Shown here: piece after piece, positions 43,448 to 54,821 of the stretch
How positions within the stretch are numbered: position 1 is the first letter of the stretch
How the letters are laid out: each line of letters begins with the position of its first letter
Assembly (NCBI GenBank): GCA_963556695.1
Contig: CAUWAG010000012.1
Location: 682,001 to 746,000 of the forward strand
DNA: 64,000 nt
Reading direction: 5' to 3'
Source of the DNA: Anthostomella pinea
Lineage: Eukaryota; Ascomycota; Sordariomycetes; Xylariales; Xylariaceae
Translations under genes and position numbers: made by a program
The notes under the pieces: generated by a model
The model's database searches: none
The model's input: only the letters and a program-made list of their open reading frames with translations
Told to the model about the DNA's origin: nothing

Positions 43448-44581
43448 ATGGACAATGCTGCTTTATCGGGATACTCGGGTTCACCAGGTAGTGAGAACCA
43501 CAGTGCTGTCTTTCGCAAACGAGCACGGATTGAAGTGATACTTCAAGAACCGACGCCCGACGAGGCTCCTGCCGGCAGGCTTGAAAAACGGCGGTTTACA
43601 AACCCAGAACGCGAGAGCGAAATGAAAACTCAACGCCCGCGGAGAAGTGCTCGCCAGGCAAAGCTCCGACCTTACTCCAAACCCGGTTTAGGGCCTCCTG
43701 ACCGCCCGCTCGTTTTTGATCCCAGATTCGAACAGGATCTTGCTCAGAACAATGCCAACCCACAGCCCAGTAACCTTAAGCGCGGACCAGGCCGACCTAG
43801 GGGTCCTAAAGCAAGCAATTGCCTGCACAGAACAATCGACTCTGAGTCAAGATCTACCCGAAATATCGCCAAGGTCGGTGCTATCGACGCATTGCCTATT
43901 ACGCCCTCTAATGATACAAGTGGTGTTACTATCTCTATTAGTGCTCACTATTCTGATATCTCCACAAATACTGATGCAGCCCAATATTGCAATGCAAGCA
44001 CTCAGACCGTGCCCACCGACTATTCCCATGCAAGAACCATCTCCATTCCCACCGTTGAGCGTGCTCGAGGCAGAGTCGCGGTGGCAGCTTCCGCCGCGAA
44101 CATCGAGCTCACGAAAGGGGCCAGAAAGTCCAGACTCCCGACACTCGGGGAAAAACAAGCCAGGACAAAGGATTGTGCAACAATTCTATCGGCTATCAGG
44201 CCATTTTCAAGCGCTTATAAGTTTAAAGTATCGCTATATCACAATGGTGACGTATTATGGAAACAGTCGAGTGGAGAAGCCTGCCTAAAACTCTTTTACA
44301 ACAGAGATAAGACAACAATGGGTACAGTGGGCTCTCCGGTAAAGGCTATGATCGAGCCGGCTAATGTAGTCGGGTTTTGGAGGATGCCCCTCGCCAATTC
44401 GTACAACAATAGCATCATATCGCTCAAGTTAGGGGGCGATGTCAGCAATATTGTGGAGCTAGTGTTTGACCGTAGCGAAGGAAGCCCGCTGGAAATCGGC
44501 AAGATCCAGTCAAGGAACTTCGTCCGTTGGCTGCGTGGGGTGAACCCGATGATTAAGTACGTAGAAAGACATGATGCCTAG
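43448..44581 (+). CDS. AT-hook protein, intact (377 aa)
   Basis: A single exon runs from ATG 43448 to the TAG at 44579-44581, without interruption. The N-terminal half is basic and Pro/Arg-rich (RPRRSARQAKLRPYSKPGLG) with an AT-hook core KRGPGRPRGPK near residue 115, so DNA binding is likely. The C-terminal third (about 250-377) is compact: FKVSLYHNGDVLWKQSSGEA, NVVGFWRMPLANSYNNSII and FVRWLRGVNPMIKYVERHD. It looks like a structured domain that I do not recognise. It stands alone between LINE remnants and is one of the few unbroken genes here, so it may be under selection or recently arrived. Confidence 0.7.
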   Translation: MDNAALSGYSGSPGSENHSAVFRKRARIEVILQEPTPDEAPAGRLEKRRFTNPERESEMKTQRPRRSARQAKLRPYSKPGLGPPDRPLVFDPRFEQDLAQNNANPQPSNLKRGPGRPRGPKASNCLHRTIDSESRSTRNIAKVGAIDALPITPSNDTSGVTISISAHYSDISTNTDAAQYCNASTQTVPTDYSHARTISIPTVERARGRVAVAASAANIELTKGARKSRLPTLGEKQARTKDCATILSAIRPFSSAYKFKVSLYHNGDVLWKQSSGEACLKLFYNRDKTTMGTVGSPVKAMIEPANVVGFWRMPLANSYNNSIISLKLGGDVSNIVELVFDRSEGSPLEIGKIQSRNFVRWLRGVNPMIKYVERHDA

Positions 44582-46439
44582 GAGGCCGCAAGCCCAAGGC
44601 ATACACCCGACCAACGTTAGTCGGGACAGGCCGAGAGGCTACGCGACAACGTTTTCAGGCGGATGATGGGCATGCTGGGTTGCTTCCTGACTCATTATTA
44701 TCACAGCCACCGGCAGGCCATGAGTAAAGCAAGTTAAGAGACGACTCGGATTGGTTCGTTATGACTGATCCACAAGACCACAATGATCCAGCTGGTAGCA
44801 ATCTTGGGTCATTTTTACCTCCTTTGAGTCTAATTGTATTTATAACCCCAGGTAGTTTCTTAGGTGACGCCTGCGGCGAAGCCTTTAGGTTAGCCGTGGC
44901 AGCATAAGCTACTCAGTGTGCCATCCAACTGGGAGGCTACTGAAACGTGATGGTGTGGCAAGGGGTCGCCTGCTTCGTGAGTAGCTACCACAAGGGGTAC
45001 CGGGAAAAGAACACGCTCAAGGTGGTGTATTGTTTCGTGCCAGTGGTGTGGCACTTACGGACGGTACTGCCGTTCTGGCAGGGGATCCAGGGGCTGGTCC
45101 AACGATTACAACAGGAGAGATAAGCACAGAGGTATCTCTATCCACCCTTTAAGAACCAACCCGACTGATATACTTTAGCTGCTATATATAGGATGCTAAA
45201 CACTTGAAGGGGCTGTCTCTAAGTTCAACTGTTTGCAAAGCTCGAACAGGGGATGGCCTTAACCGCCAAGGGTGTCCCACTACAAGGAACAGAATGGGCT
45301 GAACGAGACTATGCCATAATGCAGGCATCGAATATGTATAATATTAGACTTTGAGAATACAGCTTTGCTCGACTAAAACAATCACTATTTACGAGGGCAC
45401 AGATTAGACGTAGCAGTGGAAGAGATAGCCGCCGTTGTTACTGAAACACTGGTCAATGTCGAGACAAGACAACTCGTAGCGTTGTTTGTACAGCAGGAGG
45501 CCTGGAAAGCTCCATTGGTAGCACAGAAATTGGAAATATCACAGGTTTGAAGGTGTGGGAGCTGGTGAGCGACCGCAGCCATGGGATTTGTGAGGCTGAT
45601 GGCGACGATGTTTCCACGCTTCATGCTGTCCGAGAGCGGTTTGTGCGGTAGTTCGCGAGGTGATGAATTTCTAAAAACACGTTCTGGCTGGACAAAGGTT
45701 GTAACATATGGTCTAGTCAATAGGGTTTCGGTTGGGAAGCTCGAGGATACGAGCAGTTCGGCACTTGTCCTAGATTTAATTCTTTTACTTCTCTTCTAGA
45801 CACCAACTCTGGAAATAGCCGGTAACCGATTACTAATGTAGCCAAAAATGGCTATTGGGTCCGTGTTCCTACTATTGCCGATTCGGCCTCTAGAAAGCCC
45901 TTCAAATGGCGTGTCCAAGTTTCAGCCCTTAAGAGCCAACCATTTTAAGCGTCCATTTACGGTCCGGAACAAGATGAAAGAGCTGAAAGCTAGACTTCCC
46001 CTGCATATAGCGCTGCCTGAAAGGACGGTGGTGGTACGGCCCATGCGCCCACCGTGCACTGTTGACTTCTCACACATCGCAGGCTTGCATCATTCCACCC
46101 ACTGTGACTCATAAGAGTCACCGCCTTGAAATGCGAGACTTTCCCGCCCGCCATTACACACACGGGTTGAAGCCGAGGTCCAATCAACAGCAGCGGGTAT
46201 GTTTCAGTGTATAGATCCCTTTTGACAACCGAAATGATTGGATGTACATCATTCTCGTCCAAACATCAGGTTTAGCTGCCGGGATCAGTCGCCCACCCCG
46301 GGAAAATATTAGCCAGAGGGACCTATGGATACGGACGTCCTGAGATCCACAGTTTCAGGTCATAATAGGTGATTTGTGCTATTACATAAATATGCATTCG
46401 ACCAAACCATACCGGCTTACCTCTGCTCCATTGGTGCAC
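44582..46439. other. Gene-poor interval
   Basis: No recognised gene. A minus-strand frame at 45385-45720 ends in a cysteine-rich stretch (CDISNFCATNGAFQASCC) that may be the remnant of a small secreted protein, but no signal peptide can be placed. A GGGTTGCTTCCTGACTCATT variant near 44677 recalls the repeats at 9848 and 12765. Confidence 0.4.
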
Positions 46440-46690
46440 GGAAGGTGTACCAGGGGTTGGTACAGGAGCCTAGAAAGGGCTCCAATACGTGACCAAGGCC
46501 CCTCCGGAGCTGAGCCAGCGCCGGATCTGGGTATCAATGCTATCATCCCGCTACAAAGACTGGAATCTTGAGTATCACTTACACTGTCATAAGGAGCTGC
46601 AGGTGCTTTTTAGGTCAGCACTACCTCACTATCTCGCTGTCCGTACAGGGCATAGTGGCTTTGTTTGGTATTTTGAGGGGCTATAAAGGA
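46440..46690 (+). pseudogene. LINE-B fragment
   Basis: The nucleotide block ACGTGACCAAGGCCCCTCC and flanks are shared with 56135-56180 (RNase H region). It continues to LFRSALPHYLAVRTGHSGF, the conserved LH-x-L-x-A-x-R-x-GHG-F region, then stops. Heavily decayed. Confidence 0.65.
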
Positions 46691-46957
46691 TAGGTCAGAG
46701 GGCAGTGACATGGCATAATACACATGCGCCCTGTGACATTGATGGCCAATCATTCTCTGTCATCAATCGAGCTGCCTTACGGTTCGCCCGTAAGAACCAG
46801 AGCATGTAAGTCTCGTGAGGCACCACTAGTTTATATATAGTCTGAAAAGGAGTTAACTTATTGTTTTTTATCCCTTTTAAATAGTTATTATATAAGCCAG
46901 ATACTTCCAGACTCCAAGTACGTCTCAATGGTTTATATCTTTCATTAAATTTTATAG

Positions 46958-48085
46958 ATGACTCTTATCTCTTTGCCTCTCCCACAAGAATGTTCTTATT
47001 CTATATATCACCTATCCCTCAATAGCAACAATAATATTTGTTTTATTATCTCTGTACCACACTACAACTCCAACATGCCTAATAGCAATCTTAACATCCT
47101 CTCAACAGTGGCCACTTCTCTTACAGATATTCCTGCTCACGATGTCGCCGCAATGAACGGACTCTTTCGCCATCACCTTGATCTTTTCCCAGATAATCAT
47201 ATTGAACAAAGCCCACCCACTTCCGATACGACATAGCCAAACACCCCAGACCGATATAAGGGCCTCATCTGTAATACAGACACGCTATTAGTTACAGGAT
47301 CCCCTATCAGCAATGACTTAGGACAGGCGGCACGTATCATCAGCAAGACGTCTCCTGTAGCACAGCACCAGGCCGCTTGTCACGAGGGACAGTGGGCTAA
47401 TAACGGCTTTTTAATAGTCCCAACACTTCCTGTTCACAATGGACCTTTGTCTCCTTAATCCGTATTGAATATACTCCAACCTCAGGACAACATAAGCCAG
47501 TACCTATCCCTTAACACAAGTATTGGCTGTTACTCGTATGGCATGATGTCAAATCAAAACCTGAATGCCTAACAAGGCTCTCTTACTTCCTCTTTTATGA
47601 CGCCGTAACCTTGTATCGCAGCTTCCTATTCGCAGCCAACCGTATTCACTCCCGCTGGAAGCGTTATGGCTCAGACCCGCCGACTTTCTGTTTATGGCGG
47701 ACACTCCATGATATCTCACGAGAGATTGCTAGTCCAGGACGTCCAACAGGCCACCCATATCGTTAAGCCCCAAGGCCGTCGCGGTATCCTTCCAAATGCT
47801 GCCGGGAGAGCCGCCGCCCCCACAGGTACCGGCACGTCCAAGAACACGGTGACTCCTCAAAAGGACGCGGATAGAAAGTTCCCTTGCCCTCACTGTACCA
47901 AGACTTACTTCCACGCCAAACATTTAAAACGTCATCTCCTATACCGTAAGTCTTGAAGTAAATTAGATATCTTGTTAATATGCTGACATTATCATACCAG
48001 ACACTGGCGATCGCCCTTATATGTGCGTGTTGTGCCGTGACATGTTTTCGCGAAGTGACATCCTTACACGTCACTTTCAAAAGTG
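46958..48085 (+). pseudogene. C2H2 transcription factor, copy 2 (RIP-like, truncated)
   Basis: It is collinear with copy 1 (5245-6390), including the intron and the first finger FPCPHCTKTYFHAKHLKRHL. Differences are overwhelmingly C-to-T and G-to-A in this copy, often CpA to TpA (for example CAGCAGCAT to CAATAATAT). They create a TAG at 47234-47236 and further stops. Position 47394 keeps the TGG that copy 1 lost. Homology ends abruptly after the second finger's FQKC at 48085, where the Tcp11 pseudogene begins on the other strand. Copy 2 cannot encode a protein. Confidence 0.85.
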
Positions 48086-48086
48086 C

Positions 48087-49639
48087 ATGACCTTCTGTAA
48101 GCCAGCAGCGGTGGAATTCTTGCTGCACCTCCTTGAAGACCTCTGAGCTCGGGTATCCACTCAAGTGCTTGTCGAGAAAACGTTCTAAATTCGAGAGCTC
48201 GTCGATTGGTGCATTAGTAAAACTAAAAAGCTGGAGTGCTAGAGAATCTTTCATGGCTTTCCAGTAAGAAACACCATGTAAGCCGGAATTCGAGGCCTGA
48301 AATAAAGCTACTACTGAATCGTAGAGATCTTGCGAGTTGGCTCTCTCTTTCTGATCCCTTTGTCTATTTACTGCTGGTAGAGCGAAGGAGAGGCGAGGAG
48401 ACGAATCAGCAGAACCGGCAGAGCTTATTATACTCGAGGGCCTTAAAATTAATGTGTTGATAGAGTCGAAGCCACTCGGTCTCGTCTTCGTGCTGCAAAA
48501 GCTCAAGCCATCTGAAAAATATGTTGCGACGAAGGGTACTGGGACCGTACTCGAAGTTGCATCGTAGTGTCTGTATTTCTTCTCCAACTCGTTGTATGAG
48601 CGCATACAGATTTCCAAGTTGATGGCATCAAACATATCAGTTCGGAGCTTGAACACACGCTTCTTATCAAAAAGGAAGGTGTTCGGTGGCGTCGTGTGAT
48701 GAGCCTCCGGCGACGGCAGGACTATTGCAACTAGCGCTTCAAAGAAGACGGCCATCTTTCTAAATATTTGCATTGAAATTGGACCTGGGCGATGGATTCT
48801 GCACATCGATCTGTACCAGTCTTAAGCGGGCACAGTGTCGAGTTTGCTATCTCGTATCCTTTTTAGGAAAAAACGTTGCTTAAAATGCACAGTATCCCTG
48901 ATCAAAGTCGGCCGGAGACACCTGATCTGGTTATTGGCGACGTCGAGCTTCATCGCCTCCAGCACGCTCAGCAGGTTGCGCATTCCCTGGACCAGCTCCC
49001 CCACGTCGTTTGTCCGGTTGCCGTTTGTCAAATGAGTGTACATCCGGCCACCCACTCATCTCTCATAGGTGCATAATGAGACTTGAAGACTCCCGAAAAC
49101 CAAGAGGCCAGCTTTTCCAGATCTATCATTCCCTTGCTGAACTGTTGCATAATCAGATCCACGTTGAGGCCCTCATCCAGATACATGCGATCCCTGGCAG
49201 GGATCAATGCCTGAATGATCTCTTCTACAGATCTCAGTAGCAATGGCAGGCACCACTCCTCTCCGTGGCCAAACAGTCTCATGAACTCATCTTGGTCTTC
49301 GACAAATAGCTGTAGTTGGGTGCCAAGAACGTTCCAAAACTGGATCGCCTTTTCCTGCTTCCGCTTGCCTTTTTCTCCCTCGAGGTTTGGACAGAAATGA
49401 AGCGCGGGATCAAAGTTAATGTCGTGACGCAGTTGGGGGTTGTGAATGATACGAGCCACGTCCAGTTCCCTCATTGTCGCCATCGTCACTGGCGGTTCAA
49501 AAGGTAGGGGCGCTCGTTCATATGCAGGTCCTGCACCTCCCGATGGGTTCGAATCGGCGGTAGAGAGGCGTTTGTGAGGGTTATTCTTCACCCCTCGGCT
49601 CTCGGTTCTGTCGGCTCCACTGCTGTCCATCATTCTCAT
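48087..49639 (-). pseudogene. Tcp11/SOK1-domain protein, broken
   Basis: The minus-strand frame starts MRMMDSSGADRTES and carries Tcp11-domain landmarks: LRHDINFDPALHFCPNLEGE, EEWCLPLLLRSVEEIIQALI, GMIDLEKLASWFSGVFKSHY, then APMRDEW. A one-base frameshift near 49045 leads to LLSVLEAMKLDVANNQIRCL and HFKQRFFLKRI, and a TAA at 48824-48822 (CAA expected) precedes the third section (DKKRVFKLRTDMFDAINLEI). SOK1-type proteins act in cAMP/PKA-linked signalling in yeast; the function of this copy is lost. The 3' end is cut by the duplicated transcription-factor segment. Confidence 0.8.
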
Positions 49640-51129
49640 TTATTGCTTTCTGGTTTACTAGGTACAACTTTTGTGTAGTGTCCAGCTGCGTATGTATCCT
49701 ATCACCGCCGGTATTAGGCACAGATTTGAACGAAGGAAACAATATTGCAGCCGGAAGAGATGAGACAGATCAATGATAGATAAGGTAGCAAAAGGGACTT
49801 GAGAATAAGGGCTATACGCGCTGTCTTATCCACCATTCTTTGTGATTACTGGCGTTGTGTAAGAAAAGTCGAGAGACGGCTGAGAATAAGTGGCTATCAG
49901 CGGCCATGGTTGGTGGCGGCTGCATTCAAATAGTTCATTCCCACCTATCTCTCAGCTCGTCTGACGTGGCGCTTGGGATAATGATGGTACAACATGATCA
50001 GGATGACTCATAACAGACGACCACAAGCTAAGAGGGACTAAGGTGCGAATGCATAGGACTTCACAGCGACGTACTGGCTTTTGACAGGGGGTTGAGGCCT
50101 ATCCCACCACCAGTAGTAACAATCGTTCTTAGGAGGTACCTAAGCCGCGTTGTGGCGCGGCCGAGCCTTTATACCAACTTTTACGTTGGTCTTCTTGAAT
50201 GAGGTTAACATCTCTAAAATCTCAGGTCGGGCAAAAGAACACTGCTTCAGTCCGTATCAGCTACAGTCCATATCAGCTACAATAAACAAAGGCCAAACCA
50301 TGGCAGTATGGCCTCCTGAGAACGTTCTGACGTTGGGATATCCCTTGGATGAAACGACCGTGCCGTACTGAAGCTTCTGGCATTGGCCTACGTAATAGTG
50401 ACTGACGCCCCCTACCACTGCCAGGTCCTTATGGCAAGCGGCATATAAAATATGAGACTTAACAGCGCATAGAGTATATAGAACCAACCATCAGGATGAC
50501 TTATAGACAGACTACAAGCCAGAGAAACCTTTGACCTATGGATACCGACACCCTGGAGCCATGGTTCCAGGGCAGGAAAATAAACTTGCTACCACACTGT
50601 CTGACAACAGCGCTTGGAAGCCATTTCCAGCTTGTGAGGCGGTGACTCAAAGGGTCGCCTGCGTTGTCGGGCCAGGATCAGTCACCCATTACCAGGTCGT
50701 TTTTGGCTGCCGAATCACCTCAACCTTGCCTGCTAGGAATGATAGGTTATCAATACACTCTCTGGAAAATGACATAATGTCGATATGCTGTGTCAATAAA
50801 GAAGTAGTAGCAATAATATTCCTCTCACAGCGGGCACATCCTAGCGCTCTACGCAATGCCTAATTTCTCTAAGGGATATGGAATATATGAATATATCGTA
50901 TCATCTCAATTCCGCTCTAAAAGTTCAGGTGGCACATGAGTTTACTTCCCGCGTAAAATATAGTCAACACCCTATTAGGTATGCGAGACAATAATGCCTT
51001 CATATTCACAATAATAATTAATGAATGTTAGGCTGTTTAAAGACGAATAGCTTAGAAACGGTTTCAAACGAGCATTCGAGAATCACAATATGCCTCGCGG
51101 CGCATACGACACGACTGAGGTACATAAAC
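49640..51129. other. Gene-poor interval
   Basis: No gene recognised. Related blocks CATCAGGATGACT(C/T)AT(A)... occur at about 49998 and 50490, and TCC(G/A)TATCAGCTACA is repeated in tandem at 50255-50282. Confidence 0.4.
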
Positions 51130-51402
51130 CTCCTCCGAGGCCACAACCAACCCAAGATCATCAAGTTCAAACAGCAGGACGCCGTCCTCGACTGCTCGTG
51201 CGGCCGGAGCAAGACTCCGACGCACTTCATCCACTGCCGGAAGAGTCTGGCACGGTACATGGTCTGGCCGAGGGCCCCAGCATCCCGGCCGAAGCTTGGA
51301 GCCAGGCTTGAGTATCTAGACGAACTCATGACTTCCCCACGGGAGTACATGGACCTACTCGTGGCTACCCGTTTCTACGGTAGCATCTGTCCTCCACACT
51401 GA
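51130..51402 (+). pseudogene. LINE-B 3' end fragment
   Basis: The frame reads KQQDAVLDCSCGRSKTPTHF, then IHCRKSLARYMVWPRAPASR, and ends DLLVATRFYGSICPPH before the stop at 51400-51402. It gives the natural C-terminus of the LINE-B ORF2 that other copies here lack. Confidence 0.75.
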
Positions 51403-51559
51403 GGGCACACTCACTCTTTTCTTCTGTCACGGCGTCTGGGGGCTCTATCTTTTTATCTCTCCCTTTTAACGTCCCGTCCTCGAGCACCCGCCACCGCGGG
51501 TCCCTTACCTCGCCGCGCAAGCTGCACCGCAGCCGGGCGTACCTCTGCGAGGAATCCAC

Positions 51560-51930
51560 GTTGCCGACGCCACATGTGCGACCGCCAGGGCTTGGGCTTG
51601 GGCAGGGGCAGCAGCGCACCCACTCAATCCCGGTGCGCAAGCGGCAGCCGCGCACGCCGACTTCAAAGTCTGGCGGTTTTGGGTCTATGGGAGGGGGTGG
51701 AGGAATGAGCATGGGTGTGGGCGGCAGTGGGATCGATTTTGTCAACTTCACACTGTCTGACAAGGACGTGCTGATGGCGGGCGTGGCGCCTAGCGGGTCT
51801 AGAACGACGAGGGCGCCGCGAGGAAGAGGCCATGGAGAAGCGGCGCAAAATGAGCGAGGCGGCGCTGAAGGCCGTGCGGGCTGCTGGCGGGGATATTAGT
51901 AGGCTCGTAGAGGAGGGGTTCGTAATGTGA
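51560..51930 (+). pseudogene. WetA-like C-terminal fragment
   Basis: The frame reads SIPVRKRQPRTPTSKSGGFG, a glycine-rich stretch, then FVNFTLSDKDVLMAGVAPSG. After a one-base shift near 51812 it continues EEEAMEKRRKMSEAALKAVR and AAGGDISRLVEEGFVM to a TGA at 51928-51930. The combination FVNFT-x-x-D...GVAPSGS...R-R-E-x-E-A-x-x-K-R-R-K is that of the ESC1/WetA-related C-terminus, a conidial maturation regulator. The N-terminal bulk is absent. Identification rests on this block only. Confidence 0.5.
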
Positions 51931-52119
51931 CGCCAACCTCCCCTGCCTTGACTAACGTTACCCTGACATATCTTCTCCGGACCTAGACTCCCCTGATAAC
52001 TAGTTGGAGTGTGCTGGGAAAGAGGTAACAGGGGCCAGGTACTTTCCTGTAGAAGTATAATTTAACTAGGTATTCGTTTGATTTGTTTCTTGTGATTTTC
52101 AGCCGTCGCTCGAACGTAT

Positions 52120-52500
52120 AGACTAAGACCTGGGCTTCATGAGAAGGAGCGGAAACTGGCAGGCTTCAGATAAATTTTTTTTTTTGACAGGGGGCTGACT
52201 TGTTACTATATACATAGGTTCATTCGTACTAAGCTCAAATCATTGAAGTCTTTGGTTAGTTTGCAAGGCTATCAAGGCTGTGCCACAGGTCTGGCCCAAC
52301 TACCTTGACCTCAAGAATCTCGATGGGTCAGCGCCCATCGTCATTGCGATATCTGGTCGTATCCAGGGGAACAGGCGGAAGCACTGCAAAACCCTTAGCA
52401 TAGTGGTATGTGCACCCTTGGCAAGGAAATATTTTGCGAGAGAATTCACCCCCTCTAGCAAGGCAGGGTCCAAAGAACACACACAGTAGGTATCTATCCA
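52120..52500 (+). repeat. Dispersed repeat, inverted copy of 4452-4833
   Basis: See 4452-4833. It runs directly into pogo-type transposase sequence, suggesting that it is part of that element, or an element inserted in it. Confidence 0.7.
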
Positions 52501-52504
52501 TTTT

Positions 52505-53249
52505 GCTCTGTTTCTTCCCTGCGCACACTAGTCACGGCATGCAACCCCTAGATAACGGGCCCTATAACGCCCTGAAGGCTCACTACCAGAAATTCCTTTC
52601 TCAGCTAAGTTCTCTGACGGATGCCTCGCCTGTTGACAAGATCAACTTCATTCGGTGCTATAGCCAGGCCAGAACTGCTGCTTTTACTAAGGCAAACATC
52701 CTCTCTGGATTCAGAACCACTGGATGTTATCCTATCAGCCGCAGGAAGTGCTTAGCGCACCCAGAAATCCAGGAAGAGAAGCAGAAGACCCCTGAGCCTG
52801 AGACCCCTGAAAGCTCTGAACCAGAGGACCAACGGACCCCTACTACGAGCCGCCAGATCAGGAATTTCGGCAAAAATAACTCCCCTGGCACCCGGCTGAA
52901 GTACAGGAAGATAGCTACTGCGTTCGAGGCTAAGGAGACCGACCTTGTTATCAAGGACAGGAAGATCAAGGCCCTGGAGGATGAACTGGAGCGGCTACGG
53001 CCAAAGAAGCGCCAGAAGATTCCTAATCCTAACAAGAAGTTCAAAACAGTCACAGAGGTACTAATTACTGGTGGTACCATCACACCTGGTGCCTCTGCGG
53101 ATGTACCAGAAGTTGTGGTTGATGATGACGAGGAAGAAGAAGAAGAAGACGAAGACTCGGCTGAAGAGGCCGCTTTGGAGGCCATACAGGAGCCTAGGCA
53201 GACCCGTTCGGGGCGATCTATTCGGGCGCCCACTAGATATTACAAATGA
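52505..53249 (+). pseudogene. Pogo/Fot1-type DDE transposase, C-terminal part
   Basis: The frame reads LLCFFPAHTSHGMQPLDNGP, YNALKAHYQKFLSQL and ARTAAFTKANILSGFRTTGC, the end of the DDE_1 catalytic domain of fungal pogo-like transposases. A charged tail follows, with a coiled coil (TDLVIKDRKIKALEDELERL) and an acidic run of Asp/Glu, ending at 53247-53249. The catalytic core and N-terminal DNA-binding domain upstream are missing, so it is a fragment. Confidence 0.8.
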
Positions 53250-53254
53250 GCAGC

Positions 53255-54154
53255 TTCAGCGCGCTCGAACTGATAAATGTCATGATGCCTCCCAGCCCCC
53301 TAATCATCACCGGATCTCGCGACAGCCAGTTGCGCGTGTGGCGTCTCCCGGAGACGGGATCGAGAAGATACATTCAGACCGACCCGCAAGCGAATGATGT
53401 TAACTGTCCCTACTTTATCCGCACGCTCCAAGGTCACAGTCACTCGGTACGCGCTATCGCCGCACATGCCGATACTCTGGTGAGCGGGAGCTACGACAAT
53501 ACTGTCCGCGTATGGCATATCAGTACGTATATTTTAACAGGCCACAAGCAAAAGGTGCATAGTGTCATTTTAGATGTTTCCCGTAACCGCTGCATATCGG
53601 GTAGCATGGACGGCTATGCCAAGATCTGGGATCTGGACACGGGGTCGTGTCTCTATACTCTCGAAGGGCACTCCCTGCATGTTGGCCTGTTAGATCTCCG
53701 CGATGAGCACCTGGTCTTGACCGCAGGAAACAGCACTCTGAAAATATTCAATCCCGAGAGCAGACGATGTCAATCAACACTGGCAATGCACGCTGGTGCG
53801 ATCACCTGCTTTCAGCATAATAGACATAAAGTTATCAGTAACAGCGATCGTGCTTTGCAATTATGGGACATCCACACAGGCAAGCACCTCGACGACCTGC
53901 TCACAGATCTTAGTGCTGTCTGGCAGGTTCGGTTTGACGATCGACGTTGTGTGGCTGCCGTTCAGCGTGATAACTTGACATATATCGAGGTGAGTTCAGG
54001 GAAGCTCCTCGGCTGGGTTGTGCTTCTACTAACCGGTCTCGCGTAACAGATTCTTGATTTTGGCGCCGTTCGTGATGGCAAACCGGCCGAGGAGCTGGGA
54101 AAACGCATCCTCCTCACTGCACCCGAAGATGAACAAATTTTTGAAGAGAACTGA
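53255..54154 (+). pseudogene. Cdc4-like WD40 protein, C-terminal half
   Basis: WD40 blades read LIITGSRDSQLRVWRLPETG, HSVRAIAAHADTLVSGSYDN, NRCISGSMDGYAKIWDLDTG, HAGAITCFQHNRHKVISNSD and VWQVRFDDRRCVAAVQRDNL. After an intron (53990-54049) the frame ends LDFGAVRDGKPAEELGKRI and a TGA at 54152-54154. These are landmarks of Cdc4-type F-box/WD40 substrate receptors of SCF ubiquitin ligases. The F-box and the first blades are missing: the frame starts just where the pogo transposase ends, with no gap. What remains is open and correctly spliced, so it may be expressed as a truncated propeller, but it cannot bind SKP1. Confidence 0.75.
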
Positions 54155-54639
54155 GTACGCGATGTGTGTTGGATTCTGGGTTATCCTAGCTCATCCATAG
54201 ACATCCTTCTGGATCACCAACCCCACGGACAGTTCAGGAAAGTTTTACCAAATCATCCCCGCCGAGGTGAATTGGACGGCTATCACACACAGATGCCCCG
54301 ACGCCTGCAATTGGATTTTTGGCAGTGGTGATCCTGACATAGCAGGGCCTGGGGTTTGTTCGCACCAGGTGCACATATATCTCATTGCACTGGCATTGGT
54401 TGGCAGGTAGTCACTGCATACCGGTTCCAAGTCACATTCCTGATCCTCTTCTCCTACCCATACCTACTCGCCTGCCATCTGTCCACTCGCGAGGGAGAGA
54501 AACGCCTTAATCATCAGCTTGTTCGATTCTGGAAAGCAAATGCAGTCTTTAGTGTGCCATTTAGGCTTGTTGGTACACTTATTGTCCTCCTTGAAAACTC
54601 GATGTTTTTTGACCTTGCCGTTCTCGACAACCTCATTCA
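54155..54639. other. Intergenic, no recognisable gene
   Basis: No domain or repeat identified. It may be internal to a truncated LINE-A copy, since the LINE-A 3' tail follows directly. Confidence 0.35.
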
Positions 54640-54812
54640 AGTCCAGTGCTCATACCGCCGCAACAACGGGGATGGGCCCGTGAGCGGGACTGACTGTACT
54701 TATTATCTTGAGACCTCCACAACCCTGCGATACAGAGGCTCTGGGAGGCGTGGTTTGCACTACTGAGGAGCTACCCCCCACGTTAAATACAATCAATCAA
54801 TCAATCAATCAA
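54640..54812 (+). mobile_element. LINE-A 3' end, severely 5'-truncated copy
   Basis: About 150 bp match the LINE-A 3' UTR (60345-60495, opposite strand), including CATACCGCCGCAACAACGGG, and end in ACGTTAAATACAA(TCAA)n. The tail unit is CAAT, as in the SINE, whereas LINE-A copy 1 has an AAAC-type tail. Confidence 0.8.
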
Positions 54813-54821
54813 TCATAAAGC

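Noticed and set aside
45385..45720. Small secreted cysteine-rich effector
   Set aside because: Four to six cysteines cluster in one stretch, but no signal peptide or convincing start can be placed and no homologue is recognised.
50150..50371. Possible Helitron helicase C-terminus (ATINKGQTM-like residues)
   Set aside because: Only a handful of residues resemble the motif; flanking residues and typical ends are absent.
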